A stretch of 64,000 bases of DNA from Agreia sp. VKM Ac-1783. GTDB lineage: Bacteria > Actinomycetota > Actinomycetes > Actinomycetales > Microbacteriaceae. Made by a program: the position numbers and the translations under genes. The notes under the pieces are model-generated. The model worked only from the letters and a program-made list of their open reading frames with translations. It searched no databases and had not been told where the DNA came from. This document shows, piece by piece, positions 12,006-22,679 of this stretch. The stretch is taken from positions 124,001 to 188,000 of the forward strand of contig NZ_FXWI01000002.1 in NCBI RefSeq assembly GCF_900177765.1, in the 5' to 3' direction. Every line of letters begins with the position of its first letter. The first letter of the stretch is position 1.

Positions 12006-12231
12006 CGGCTTTACGCCGGGCTGGGCGAAGTGGGGTCTTCGAGGCGCAATCGCCCCCAGTGCGTGATTACACCGATGCGATGCAGAATGGATGGCTGGCG
12101 AGCGCAACCGCTACGCGCGAGGCCCTGTCGTCAGCGCCCGCACAGCGCAACGGGTGCGTGCGGCCGCGCCACCGGCATCCGGATGCCGGTAGGCGCGACG
12201 CATGAATCTGTTGACATAATAAATAGGCACG
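12006..12231. other. Intergenic segment between convergent uvrA paralogs
   Basis: About 226 bp without a supported gene. It contains a perfect 20-bp palindrome at 12171-12190 and ends with the second TTGACATAAT box at 12211-12220. No poly-T terminator is seen for either converging gene. Confidence 0.6.
12171..12190. repeat. Perfect 20-bp palindrome
   Basis: ACCGGCATCCGGATGCCGGT is its own reverse complement over all 20 bases. A loop-free palindrome suits a dimeric DNA-binding protein better than a transcript terminator, and no T run follows on either strand. Confidence 0.8.
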
Positions 12232-14589
<2,358 letters not shown>

Positions 14590-14610
14590 GATCGTCTCCG
14601 GTGTGCGGTA

Positions 14611-15081
14611 TCAGCAGCTGGACAACTGACCGCGGAACAGCCTGGCGAGATTCTCAGGCTCAACGGGCTCGGTCGTCGTCTCGAGTTCGCGCAGGCTCCA
14701 CCAGCGTTGATCGACGATGTCGACGAGTTCCTCGGGCGTCCAGTTGCTCGTATCGATCTCGAATCGATCGGTGCGCACGGAGTACCAGACCTCGTGATGA
14801 GATGCCCAGACTCCCGGCGCTCGTTCGGCGACGAAGTCATGGCTCCAGAAGGGCGGCCCCGGATCGTCGATGACGAGGCCGGTCTCTTCGAAGAGTTCTC
14901 TGATCGCGGCCGTCGGGTGATCCTCTCCGACCTCGAGATGGCCCCCGGTCGTGAGCCAGCGCGCCGGGTAGGTGTCGACGTCATGCCGGGTCAGCAGGAG
15001 CAGAACGTGGTCGTACTGGTCGACGAGCAGTACCCGCGACTTCGCATAGACGACATCTGTCGTCACCGCGTGCTCACCCAT
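14611..15081 (-). CDS. NUDIX hydrolase
   Basis: A 156-residue pyrophosphohydrolase of the MutT/Nudix superfamily. The Nudix box is complete, GGHLEVGEDHPTAAIREL followed by FEETGL, near residues 45-68, with the metal-binding REx2EE core. The substrate cannot be told from the sequence. It lies between the DrrC-like UvrA gene and an SDR gene on the same strand, with 15-21 bp gaps, so the three may share a transcript. Confidence 0.9.
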   Translation of the reverse strand: MGEHAVTTDVVYAKSRVLLVDQYDHVLLLLTRHDVDTYPARWLTTGGHLEVGEDHPTAAIRELFEETGLVIDDPGPPFWSHDFVAERAPGVWASHHEVWYSVRTDRFEIDTSNWTPEELVDIVDQRWWSLRELETTTEPVEPENLARLFRGQLSSC

Positions 15082-15096
15082 GCTGCCCGGCCCGAA

Positions 15097-15867
15097 TCAG
15101 TCGACGGGGGCGAAGTCGCTGATGTCGCCGACGTAGCGCGTGTGGTTCTCCGGAATCGGCTCGACAGCGGCGAGTGCGACCTCGGCTGCGAATTCGCCGA
15201 CGTTGTAGAGGCGGCCTGCGGACTCTTTGCGCGAGCTGATCGCGCCCGGGTTGGCTCGTTCGAGCAGCGTCGCGGTGATGGTTCCCTCGATCATGTCGCC
15301 GGAGACCACGACGAACTCGATTCCCTTCTCGTCGAGCTCGGGAACGAGGGCACGCAGTGCGTCCTCGCCTGCTCGCTTCGACAGGGCCACGGGCACGTAC
15401 TCGGGCATCGTCTCTGTGGTGTGAATGAAGTGCGCCTGGTGACTCGTGACGAAGACGACTCTCGAGCCGGGCGCCAGAAGGGGCACCGCGTTCGTCAAGA
15501 CGTTCACCTGGGCATCGCGGTTCAGCGTCATCGCATAATCGGCGGCCATGCCGCCCTCCATGCCGCCCGATGCGTTCAACACCAGCACGTCGAGACCGCC
15601 GAACTCAGACTGGATGCGCTCGAACAGTTGCGCGACCGACGCGGGGTCGGTGAGGTCTGCGCCGACCGTGATCGCCTCTCCCCCGTCTTCGGCGATCTTC
15701 GCGGCCAACTTGAGCGCGCGAGACTCCTTGTTGCGGAAGTTGATGGCCACTCGAGCGCCGGCAGCGGCGAAGTACGAGACAGTGTCAGCGCCGATTCCGC
15801 GCGATGAACCGGTGACGAGAACCCGCTTCGTGGCCATGGATTCGGGTTTCAGGGGGGTTGTTGACAC
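15097..15867 (-). CDS. Short-chain dehydrogenase/reductase with atypical active site
   Basis: A 256-residue SDR with the nucleotide-binding TGSSRGIG near residue 20 and the structural NASGG motif. The catalytic segment is unusual: the Lys of the usual YxxxK is in VALSKRAGEDAL, but four residues before it stands Val, and the nearest Tyr is seven residues before the Lys (EYVPVALSK). The Ser region reads VTSHQAHF. Either the family uses a shifted Tyr or it is not a standard reductase. GTG at 15867 was chosen for the AGGAG eight bases upstream. Substrate unknown. Confidence 0.85.
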   Translation of the reverse strand: MSTTPLKPESMATKRVLVTGSSRGIGADTVSYFAAAGARVAINFRNKESRALKLAAKIAEDGGEAITVGADLTDPASVAQLFERIQSEFGGLDVLVLNASGGMEGGMAADYAMTLNRDAQVNVLTNAVPLLAPGSRVVFVTSHQAHFIHTTETMPEYVPVALSKRAGEDALRALVPELDEKGIEFVVVSGDMIEGTITATLLERANPGAISSRKESAGRLYNVGEFAAEVALAAVEPIPENHTRYVGDISDFAPVD

Positions 15868-15976
15868 GCTCGATACTCCTTAGACGGTGGAACCCGAGAC
15901 TACCAACTCACGGGCCTCCTCTCCTCTCGTTGCTGGTAGTTTTAAGGCATACACCGACGAGAGGAGTCGTGTACCG

Positions 15977-16450
15977 ATGGTCGAATTTCTGGCGTCTTAC
16001 GCCTGGACGATCTGGCTGGCCCTGGTGCTGGTCTTCCTCATCGTGGAGATGTTCAGTCTCGAGTTCACGTTCCTCATGATCTCGCTGGGCAGTCTCGGTG
16101 GTCTCGTCTCGAGCCTTGTGGGCGTTCCCTGGCTGCTGCAGATCGTGATCGCCGCCGTGCTCTCCGTGCTTCTGATCTTCACGATCAGACCGCCGCTTCT
16201 GCGCGCCCTTCGCCGGGGCGGGGATTCGGCCAAGAGCAATGTGGATGCGCTGATCGGCCTCGAGGGCGTCGTCACGACGCGGCTCACGGGGTCTGGCGGA
16301 CACGTGAAGCTCTCGAATGGCGACGTCTGGACGGCGCGCGTATCTCCCTTGACCGACTCGGCCGATGTCGAACTCGGTCGACGGGTGCTCGTCACCGCGA
16401 TCGACGGAGCGACGGCGTTCGTCGTTCCCACAGAAAGGACAGCCCTGTGA
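15977..16450 (+). CDS. NfeD-family membrane protein
   Basis: A 157-residue protein with two or three N-terminal hydrophobic helices (IWLALVLVFLIVEMFSLEF; WLLQIVIAAVLSVLLIF) followed by a small beta-barrel OB-like domain (ALIGLEGVVTTRLTGSGGHVKLSNGDVWTARV), the NfeD layout. NfeD proteins partner with SPFH/stomatin proteins in membrane microdomains, and the next gene is exactly such a protein, overlapping by 4 nt. ATG at 15977 follows GAGGAG; the frame is open to 15887 but the upstream part is not conserved. Confidence 0.9.
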   Translation: MVEFLASYAWTIWLALVLVFLIVEMFSLEFTFLMISLGSLGGLVSSLVGVPWLLQIVIAAVLSVLLIFTIRPPLLRALRRGGDSAKSNVDALIGLEGVVTTRLTGSGGHVKLSNGDVWTARVSPLTDSADVELGRRVLVTAIDGATAFVVPTERTAL

Positions 16451-17367
16451 ACAACTCGGATTCCGGGATGGTGGGCCAGATCGTCGTGATTGCGATCGTC
16501 GCCGTCATTGTGATCTTCGTGCTCGTGATTCTCGCCCGCTCGATTCGCATCATTCCGCAGGCCACCGCGGGGGTTGTCGAGAGGTTGGGCGCGTACCACA
16601 AGACGCTCGAACCAGGGCTCCGCGTTCTGGTGCCGTTCATCGACCGTCTCCGCCCGCTCATCGATCTTCGCGAGCAGGTCGTCTCCTTCCCGCCGCAGCC
16701 CGTGATCACCGAAGACAACCTGGTCGTGTCGATCGATACGGTGGTGTTCTTCCAGGTCACCGATGCTCGCGCGGCAACCTACGAAATCGCCAACTATCTG
16801 GGCGCGGTCGAGCAGCTTGCAACCACGACGTTGCGCAACGTCGTCGGTGGGCTCAACCTCGAACAGGCTCTGACCAGCCGCGACGAGATCAATGGTCAAC
16901 TACGCATCGTCTTAGATGAGGCCACCGGCAAGTGGGGCATCAGGGTCGGCCGAGTCGAGCTCAAAGCCATCGATCCCCCGCTCTCCATTCAGGATTCGAT
17001 GGAGAAACAGATGCGGGCCGAGCGGGAGCGTCGCGCCGTTATTCTCACGGCCGAGGGCACCAAGCAGTCGGCAATCCTCGAGGCGGAGGGGCATCGACAG
17101 GGTGAGATCCTGAGAGCGGAGGGCGACGCCCAGGCTGCCGTGCTGCGAGCCAAGGGTGAGGCGGAGGCCATCACCACGGTCTTCGGCGCCATCCACCAGG
17201 GCGAGCCGGATCAACTCCTCCTGGCCTACCAATACCTTCAGACGCTGCCGAAGCTCGCGGAGGGGTCGGCGAACAAACTCTGGATCATCCCCAGCGAACT
17301 CACCGAGGCGCTCAAGGGAATCGGTCAAGCATTCGGCGACCGTGGTCCGACGCCGCCCCCGAAGTAA
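16447..17367 (+). CDS. SPFH/band 7 (stomatin-like) membrane protein
   Basis: A 306-residue protein with one N-terminal membrane helix (IVVIAIVAVIVIFVLVILA) followed by an SPFH domain. IIPQATAGVVERLGAYHKTLEPGL and the ILTAEGTKQSAILEAEGHRQ-type coiled coil with repeating Glu-Ala-Glu-Gly are typical of the QmcA/stomatin group. Such proteins form oligomeric rings in membrane microdomains. The GTG start overlaps the nfeD stop (GTGA), so the two are translationally coupled. Confidence 0.92.
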   Translation: MNNSDSGMVGQIVVIAIVAVIVIFVLVILARSIRIIPQATAGVVERLGAYHKTLEPGLRVLVPFIDRLRPLIDLREQVVSFPPQPVITEDNLVVSIDTVVFFQVTDARAATYEIANYLGAVEQLATTTLRNVVGGLNLEQALTSRDEINGQLRIVLDEATGKWGIRVGRVELKAIDPPLSIQDSMEKQMRAERERRAVILTAEGTKQSAILEAEGHRQGEILRAEGDAQAAVLRAKGEAEAITTVFGAIHQGEPDQLLLAYQYLQTLPKLAEGSANKLWIIPSELTEALKGIGQAFGDRGPTPPPK

Positions 17368-17395
17368 CGACGGCGGCGCGTGGTTCTCCCCCGCC

Positions 17396-18151
17396 GTGCC
17401 CCGCATCCTTGCTCATCGTGGATTCGCTGTCGATGTTCCCGAAAACACCCTTGCCTCCTTTGAAGCCGCACAGAGGCTCGGAGTTCTCTATATAGAGACC
17501 GACGTTCATGTGTCCAAAGACGGCGTCGCCATGATTGCTCATGATCCGGGTTTGATCCGGGTCGCAGGCGTGGATTCCGCGGTGTGCGATCTGACAACCG
17601 AAGAGTTGCAGAAGATCGATCTAGGACTCGGTCATCGCATGCCTACTCTGCTCGAGGCCCTCACCGCCTTTCCTCTCACCCGATTCAATATCGACGTGAA
17701 GTCGAATGGTGCGGGAGCGGCCGTGGCCAGCGCTGTTCTCGAGGCCCAGGCCAGCGACCGGGTGTTGATCACCTCGTTCTCATCGAAGAGACGCAGGCAG
17801 GCCATCGATCTTCTCCCTCGAGTAGCGAGTTCGGCGAGTGCCGCACGTTTCGTCGTCATCCTGGCCCTCGCGAAGCTCGGACTCCTGGCGCTCTTTCCCC
17901 CTCTCGTCGGCGGCGTCGACGCGGTGCAGGTCCCGGCACGATACGGACGCCTCGCGATTGCAACCGTGAGAGTGATCAGGGCTCTTCATAACAGCGGAAT
18001 CGAGATCCATATCTGGACCGTCAACGATCCTCAGGAGATGCAGCGCCTGCTCGCGTTGGGGGTCGATGGAATCGTGACCGATCGCGCGGACCTCGCCCTG
18101 GAACTCGTGCATCGCATCCAATCGCCGGATGGTGGACGCCGTCGGCTGTGA
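17396..18151 (+). CDS. Glycerophosphodiester phosphodiesterase
   Basis: A GDPD-family TIM-barrel enzyme of about 251 residues that splits glycerophosphodiesters into glycerol 3-phosphate and an alcohol. Visible are LAHRGFAVDVPENTLASFEAA with the catalytic His and the Glu of PENT, ETDVHVSKDG (metal ligands), HDPG (second His), and VWTVND-like IHIWTVNDPQEM near the C-terminus. GTG at 17396 immediately precedes the conserved LAHRG. The frame is open upstream inside the SPFH gene, but that part is a shadow. It starts 28 bp after the SPFH stop. Confidence 0.92.
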   Translation: MPRILAHRGFAVDVPENTLASFEAAQRLGVLYIETDVHVSKDGVAMIAHDPGLIRVAGVDSAVCDLTTEELQKIDLGLGHRMPTLLEALTAFPLTRFNIDVKSNGAGAAVASAVLEAQASDRVLITSFSSKRRRQAIDLLPRVASSASAARFVVILALAKLGLLALFPPLVGGVDAVQVPARYGRLAIATVRVIRALHNSGIEIHIWTVNDPQEMQRLLALGVDGIVTDRADLALELVHRIQSPDGGRRRL

Positions 18152-18192
18152 CCCTGCTTACTCTCTGGGAGAGTTCTGGTAAAGCTCCGGCC

Positions 18193-18219
18193 GGGAAGAA
18201 TTACCCCTGTTCTGGGGTT
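18193..18219 (+). promoter_or_regulatory. Candidate SigR/SigH-type promoter of rbpA
   Basis: GGGAAG at 18193-18198, then exactly 18 bases, then GTT at 18217-18219. This is close to the GGGAAT-N18-GTT pattern of thiol-oxidative-stress sigma factors (SigR of Streptomyces, SigH of mycobacteria). It lies about 37 bp before the rbpA ATG, and rbpA belongs to the SigR regulon in Streptomyces. Confidence 0.5.
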
Positions 18220-18255
18220 TATAACGGTGTAAGCAACGCGAGAAAGGACCACACA

Positions 18256-18618
18256 ATGGCGGATCGCAGCTTGCGCGGAATGAGACTCGGAGGTCAAAGC
18301 CTCCAGACCGAAGAAGGCGTCGTCTTCTCCCCGCGCTTGACACACACGTATCACTGTTCCTCCTGCGGCAAGGACACCGACATGGTGTTCTCCGCGGAGG
18401 CCGAGGCTCCCGACACCTGGGAGTGCAAGTACTGCAGCATGGAAGCCACCCGCATGGTCGGGTCGGAGCCCGTGGTGGTCGAACACGCGGAGTCCAAGAC
18501 GCCGCGTAGCCACTGGGACATGCTGCTCGAGCGACGCACCCGGGCAGAGCTGGAGGAGCTTCTCGAGGAGCGCCTGACCTACCTCCGCGCCCGTCGGGGC
18601 CAGAAGGTCAACGCCTAG
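18256..18618 (+). CDS. rbpA: RNA polymerase-binding protein RbpA
   Basis: RbpA is an actinobacteria-specific activator that binds RNA polymerase and the principal sigma factor and stabilises the open complex. The 120-residue protein has the N-terminal MADRSLRGMRLGG tail, the zinc-type core HTYHCSSCGKDT and WECKYC, and the C-terminal sigma-interaction domain SHWDMLLERRTRAELEELL. ATG at 18256 has AAAGGA upstream. It is followed by a bidirectional terminator-like hairpin. The rbpA/lnt arrangement matches mycobacteria (Rv2050/Rv2051c). Confidence 0.97.
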   Translation: MADRSLRGMRLGGQSLQTEEGVVFSPRLTHTYHCSSCGKDTDMVFSAEAEAPDTWECKYCSMEATRMVGSEPVVVEHAESKTPRSHWDMLLERRTRAELEELLEERLTYLRARRGQKVNA

Positions 18619-18639
18619 TACCTCTCCCGGCACGATTCG

Positions 18640-18676
18640 GCGCCCCGGTCAGCATCAGCTGGCGCGGGGCGCTTTT
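18640..18676. terminator. Terminator between rbpA and lnt
   Basis: GCGCCCCG at 18640-18647 pairs exactly with CGGGGCGC at 18665-18672 and is followed by TTTT on the plus strand, a plausible intrinsic terminator for rbpA. The stop of the converging lnt gene lies in the loop. Confidence 0.7.
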
Positions 18677-20226
18677 CGTTGTGCCCGACGTGCTCCACGG
18701 CCCGCGTGAACGCAGAGAGCGAGCCCGGCGAATCCGAGACCGGAGACGAGCAATTCGATGCCCCCGCCCAGGAGTGTCGCCGGAGTGTTCTGCGTGGCCA
18801 ACGGCACATCGGCGATCATCGCGCCCGCCTCGTAAGGGGCAATGGATGCGATCGTCGAGCCGTCGGGCGCCACGATGGCCGATGTGCCGACGGTCGAGAT
18901 GTTCACGACGCTGCGGCCGGTCTCGACGGCCCGCAGGCGGGCGATGGCCAGCTGCTGCAGGTTCTCGTCGGTCTTGCCGAAATCGGCATTGTTCGTCTGA
19001 GCGAGGATCACCTGCGCGCCGTCATGCACCATGTCGCGCGCGACCGCATCGTCGGTGATGTCGAAGCAGATAGAGATTCCCGCGATCACACCGTTGACGT
19101 CGAAGACGGTGTCGGTCGTTCCCTTCGAGTAGTCGCGGGTGACGAGATCGACGAGGTCGGGCACGATCGCGCGGAAGAAGGCACGGGCTGGCATGTACTC
19201 GGCGAAGGGCACGGGGTGCCTCTTGTCGTAGTGGTCGACCGACCCCTGGCCTGCTTTCCAGAGCAGAGACGTGTTGTAGTACGTGTTCTGAGAGGGATTC
19301 GTGATCGTTCCCACGATGAACGGAGCGTTCATCTTCTCGCTGAGATAGTCCAGCTGCTTCGCGGCCAGCGTCGATCGCGCCGGGTCGAGGTCCGACCCGT
19401 TCTCGGGCCACACGACCATGTCGACTTTCTGATCGATGATCTTCAGCGTCTCGGCGGTCTGGTCGCTCAAGACGTCGCCGGCCGCTCTCTGCGAGAAGAG
19501 CGACGCATCGGTATTCCCCTGCACGGCAGCGATGCGCGACGATCCCTCGGTCGGCGCGTACCAGGCCGGTACCGCGAGGGTGGCGACGATGGCCGTCGCG
19601 GCCCAGAGAAGACGGGTCTTCGCGAGAACGTCCGTGGTGCGAACGAGCTCGACGATGAACGCCACGAGCCAGACCATGACGAACGAGACACCGGAGAACC
19701 CGATCCAGGCCACCAGCGACGCGTACGGGCTCTCGGACTGAGAGAAGACCACGCGGCCCCACGAGAAGCCGCCCTCGGGCCACACGGCGGTGATCGCCTC
19801 GCGGGCAGTCCAGAGCCCCGCGATGACGATCGGCAGCATCACCAGCCGGATGCGCGTGCCTGGCCAGACGCGCGAGGCGCGGCCGTAGACGACGCCGATC
19901 AGAGCGGTGCCCACGGCGAAGAAGAGAGCCTGGAGGATTGCGAGCGCAAGCCAGGGAATCGGGCCGAGATACAGCGTGAGCCAGAAGATGTGTACGCCCC
20001 AGAAGGAGAATCCTCCCACCAGCCCGATGAGCAACGCACCGAGTGCCTTGCGCCCGATGACCGAGATCAGGATCAGTGCGATACCCAGGAAGGTGACTGG
20101 CCAGAGCCCCTTGTCGGGGAACCCCGTATCGAGGGCCACTCCCCCGCTCGCGGCGGTGAGGATGGCCAGCCAGAAGGGCATCAGCGGGCGCACGGGGGCG
20201 CTGGAGTCAGCGATCACTGTTCTCAC
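18655..20226 (-). CDS. lnt: Apolipoprotein N-acyltransferase
   Basis: Lnt N-acylates the N-terminal cysteine of lipoproteins in the membrane. The 523-residue protein has about six N-terminal membrane helices, a periplasmic nitrilase-type domain and a C-terminal helix. The catalytic triad is visible: Glu in VVWPENGSDLD, Lys in HYDKRHPVPFAEYMP, and Cys in GISICFDI. Unlike mycobacterial Ppm1 it has no fused polyprenol-monophosphomannose synthase domain. The start overlaps the helY stop by 4 nt, suggesting pafB-to-lnt readthrough. A likely client in this window is the FKBP lipoprotein. Confidence 0.95.
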   Translation of the reverse strand: MRTVIADSSAPVRPLMPFWLAILTAASGGVALDTGFPDKGLWPVTFLGIALILISVIGRKALGALLIGLVGGFSFWGVHIFWLTLYLGPIPWLALAILQALFFAVGTALIGVVYGRASRVWPGTRIRLVMLPIVIAGLWTAREAITAVWPEGGFSWGRVVFSQSESPYASLVAWIGFSGVSFVMVWLVAFIVELVRTTDVLAKTRLLWAATAIVATLAVPAWYAPTEGSSRIAAVQGNTDASLFSQRAAGDVLSDQTAETLKIIDQKVDMVVWPENGSDLDPARSTLAAKQLDYLSEKMNAPFIVGTITNPSQNTYYNTSLLWKAGQGSVDHYDKRHPVPFAEYMPARAFFRAIVPDLVDLVTRDYSKGTTDTVFDVNGVIAGISICFDITDDAVARDMVHDGAQVILAQTNNADFGKTDENLQQLAIARLRAVETGRSVVNISTVGTSAIVAPDGSTIASIAPYEAGAMIADVPLATQNTPATLLGGGIELLVSGLGFAGLALCVHAGRGARRAQRKAPRAS

Positions 20227-22679
20227 GCGACCGATGAATAGGCCACGATGCCGCGACGAATCAGGTCGAGAGCATCTCGAGCCGTGCGCGCGACGCGTGC
20301 ATCAGGCTGTCCCTGCAACTGGTCGAGCAGATCGATGGTCTGCTTGGTCCAGCGAACGAAGTCGCCCGCCTGCATGTCCGCATCGGTCAGAACGTCATCG
20401 AGACGGGCTCCTCGTGCCCACTGATACATGGCGAGGCTGAGGCCAGTGGAGATGGGAGAACCTTCGGGAAGGCGGTGCCGGGCTTCGAGCTCCTGAATCG
20501 AGTCGAGGATGTGTCGCGTCGACTCGAGGGCGGCCCTGAACGCCCCTCGCGGCAGGAATCTATCGGCGAGGTCGTTCTCTTCGCGACGCGGCTCGTAGAC
20601 CAGCGAGCAGGCCATGGCAGCGAGGCCCGCGGCATCCAGATCTTTCCACGCCTGGCGACGCAGGCACTCGGCGACGAGCAGGTCGCGCTCACCATAGATG
20701 CGCTTGAGGGTTCGCCCCGTCGACGTGAGCGTCATCTCTCCATCTGGCTGCGCGGTGAGGTAACCGAGCTCGACGAGAACATCGGTGACTCGGTCGAAGA
20801 CCTTGGAGATCGCGCCTGTGCGTGTGTTGATCTGCTGAGCGAGACGGTCGGTGTCTTTCTTCAGGCGCCACCATCGTTCGGCCCACCTCGCGTGCTGCTC
20901 TCGATCCGGGCACGAGTGCACAGGGTGCACCTTGAGTCGACGACGGAGGTCGTTGATCTTCTTCGCCCGGGAGTCGCGCTCTGCCCGTGACTGGCTCTCG
21001 GCCTTTCCCGCTCCGGATCGCTCGAGATCGGTGATCTGGCGGCGAAGGGCCGCGTACTCGGCGAAATCACCCCTGTCGCAAGTCATCGAGCGCGCATACC
21101 CGGCAAGGGACTCCTCGTGTGAGCGGAGCTTGCGAGCGAGATCGACCACGGCCCTGTCGGCCTGGAACTGTGCGAATGACGACTCGAGGCTGTCTCGGGT
21201 GCGAGCACGACCGAACTGCTCGATCAGGTTGACCGCCATGTTGTAGGTGGGTCGGAAACTCGAGTTGAGCGGGTAGCTTCGTCTGGATGCGAGCGAGGCG
21301 ATCGCCTGCGGGTCTAGTCCGTCGCGCCACTGGATGACGGAATGCCCCTCGACGTCGATTCCGCGCCGTCCAGCACGCCCCGTCAGCTGGGTGTACTCCC
21401 CCGGCGTGATCGGAACACGGGCTTCACCGTTGAACTTCTCGAGCTTCTCGAGCACGACCGTGCGGGCCGGCATGTTGATGCCGAGGGCCAGCGTCTCGGT
21501 GGCGAAGACCACCTTGACGAGCTTCTTCTGAAAGAGCTCTTCGACGACCTCCTTGAAGGCGGGGAGGAGTCCGGCGTGGTGCGCCGCGACCCCGCGCTGA
21601 AGACCCTCGAGCCACTCCCAGTAGCCGAGCACGGCCAGATCTTCATCGAGGATCGTGCGGCATCTCTCTTCGACGATGTCGCGGATCTCGTCGCGTTCGT
21701 CTGCGGTGGTGAGCCTGATGCCGGCTCGCAGCACCTGCTTGACCGCCTGATCGCATCCGATTCTGCTGAAGACGAAGAAGATCGCCGGCAGCAGGTTCTG
21801 ACGGTCGAGCATGTCGATGACGTCGGGCCTGTCGGCGCGCTCCTGCGCGCCGCCCCCTCCGCGATGGTACGAACCGCCGCCGCGTCGGTCGCGCGATCCC
21901 CGTCGATTCGCGCTCTGCGGCATCGAGTTGCGAGCGATTCTCATCAGCTCGGGATTCACTCGATTGGTTGCCGCTTTTCCCGTCGCGTCGAACAGATCGA
22001 TGAGCTTGCTGCGCACCAGGACGTGCTGGTCGAGAGGAACGGGGCGCTCCTCGGAGACGATCACCGACGTCTGCCCGCGGACCGCCTGCAGCCAGTCGCC
22101 GAATTCTTCGGCATTCGAGACCGTGGCGCTCAGCGAGACGAGCCGTACCTCGGACGACAGATGAATGATCACCTCTTCCCAGACCGCTCCGCGGAATCGG
22201 TCTGCGAGGTAGTGCACCTCGTCCATCACGACATACGCCAGGTCGGTGAGAAGATCCGAGTCGGCGTAGATCATGTTGCGGAGCACCTCGGTGGTCATGA
22301 CCACGATCCGCGCCGATGCGTTGATGTTCGTGTCACCGGTGAGGAGCCCGACATTCTCGGCGCCGTATTCAGCCGTGAACTCGTGGAACTTCTGGTTGCT
22401 CAGCGCCTTGATCGGCGCCGTGTAGAAGACCTTCGCGCGTTTCTGCTGCATAGCGAGGAAGAGGGCGAACTCTGCGACGACGGTTTTTCCGGCGCCGGTC
22501 GGTGCGGCCACGAGAACACTGTCTCCGGCTTCGAGAGCGCCGCATGCCTCGATCTGGAACGTGTCGAGACCGAAGTCGACTCGCGCGGCGAACGCGTCGA
22601 GCAAGGGCTTTCCACCTCGCGCCCTGCTGCGCGCATAGCGCTCGGCCGGCGAGAGTCCAGTGGTGTCGGGTGCGGGCAT
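20223..22679 (-). CDS. helY: Ski2-like DEAD/DEAH-box RNA helicase HelY
   Basis: An 818-residue superfamily 2 helicase of the Ski2/Mtr4 type known in actinobacteria as HelY. Visible are Walker A APTGAGKT (59-66), DEVH (153-156), SLSATVSNAEEFGDWL, VFSRIGCDQAV, FATETLALGINMPART and QLTGRAGRRGID (motif VI). A low-complexity Arg/Gly-rich insert (SANRRGSRDRRGGGSYHRGG) sits in the middle and probably helps RNA binding. ATG at 22679 overlaps the tatC stop by one base (TGATG); the frame is open further upstream but that is a shadow of tatC. Confidence 0.93.
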   Translation of the reverse strand: MPAPDTTGLSPAERYARSRARGGKPLLDAFAARVDFGLDTFQIEACGALEAGDSVLVAAPTGAGKTVVAEFALFLAMQQKRAKVFYTAPIKALSNQKFHEFTAEYGAENVGLLTGDTNINASARIVVMTTEVLRNMIYADSDLLTDLAYVVMDEVHYLADRFRGAVWEEVIIHLSSEVRLVSLSATVSNAEEFGDWLQAVRGQTSVIVSEERPVPLDQHVLVRSKLIDLFDATGKAATNRVNPELMRIARNSMPQSANRRGSRDRRGGGSYHRGGGGAQERADRPDVIDMLDRQNLLPAIFFVFSRIGCDQAVKQVLRAGIRLTTADERDEIRDIVEERCRTILDEDLAVLGYWEWLEGLQRGVAAHHAGLLPAFKEVVEELFQKKLVKVVFATETLALGINMPARTVVLEKLEKFNGEARVPITPGEYTQLTGRAGRRGIDVEGHSVIQWRDGLDPQAIASLASRRSYPLNSSFRPTYNMAVNLIEQFGRARTRDSLESSFAQFQADRAVVDLARKLRSHEESLAGYARSMTCDRGDFAEYAALRRQITDLERSGAGKAESQSRAERDSRAKKINDLRRRLKVHPVHSCPDREQHARWAERWWRLKKDTDRLAQQINTRTGAISKVFDRVTDVLVELGYLTAQPDGEMTLTSTGRTLKRIYGERDLLVAECLRRQAWKDLDAAGLAAMACSLVYEPRREENDLADRFLPRGAFRAALESTRHILDSIQELEARHRLPEGSPISTGLSLAMYQWARGARLDDVLTDADMQAGDFVRWTKQTIDLLDQLQGQPDARVARTARDALDLIRRGIVAYSSVA

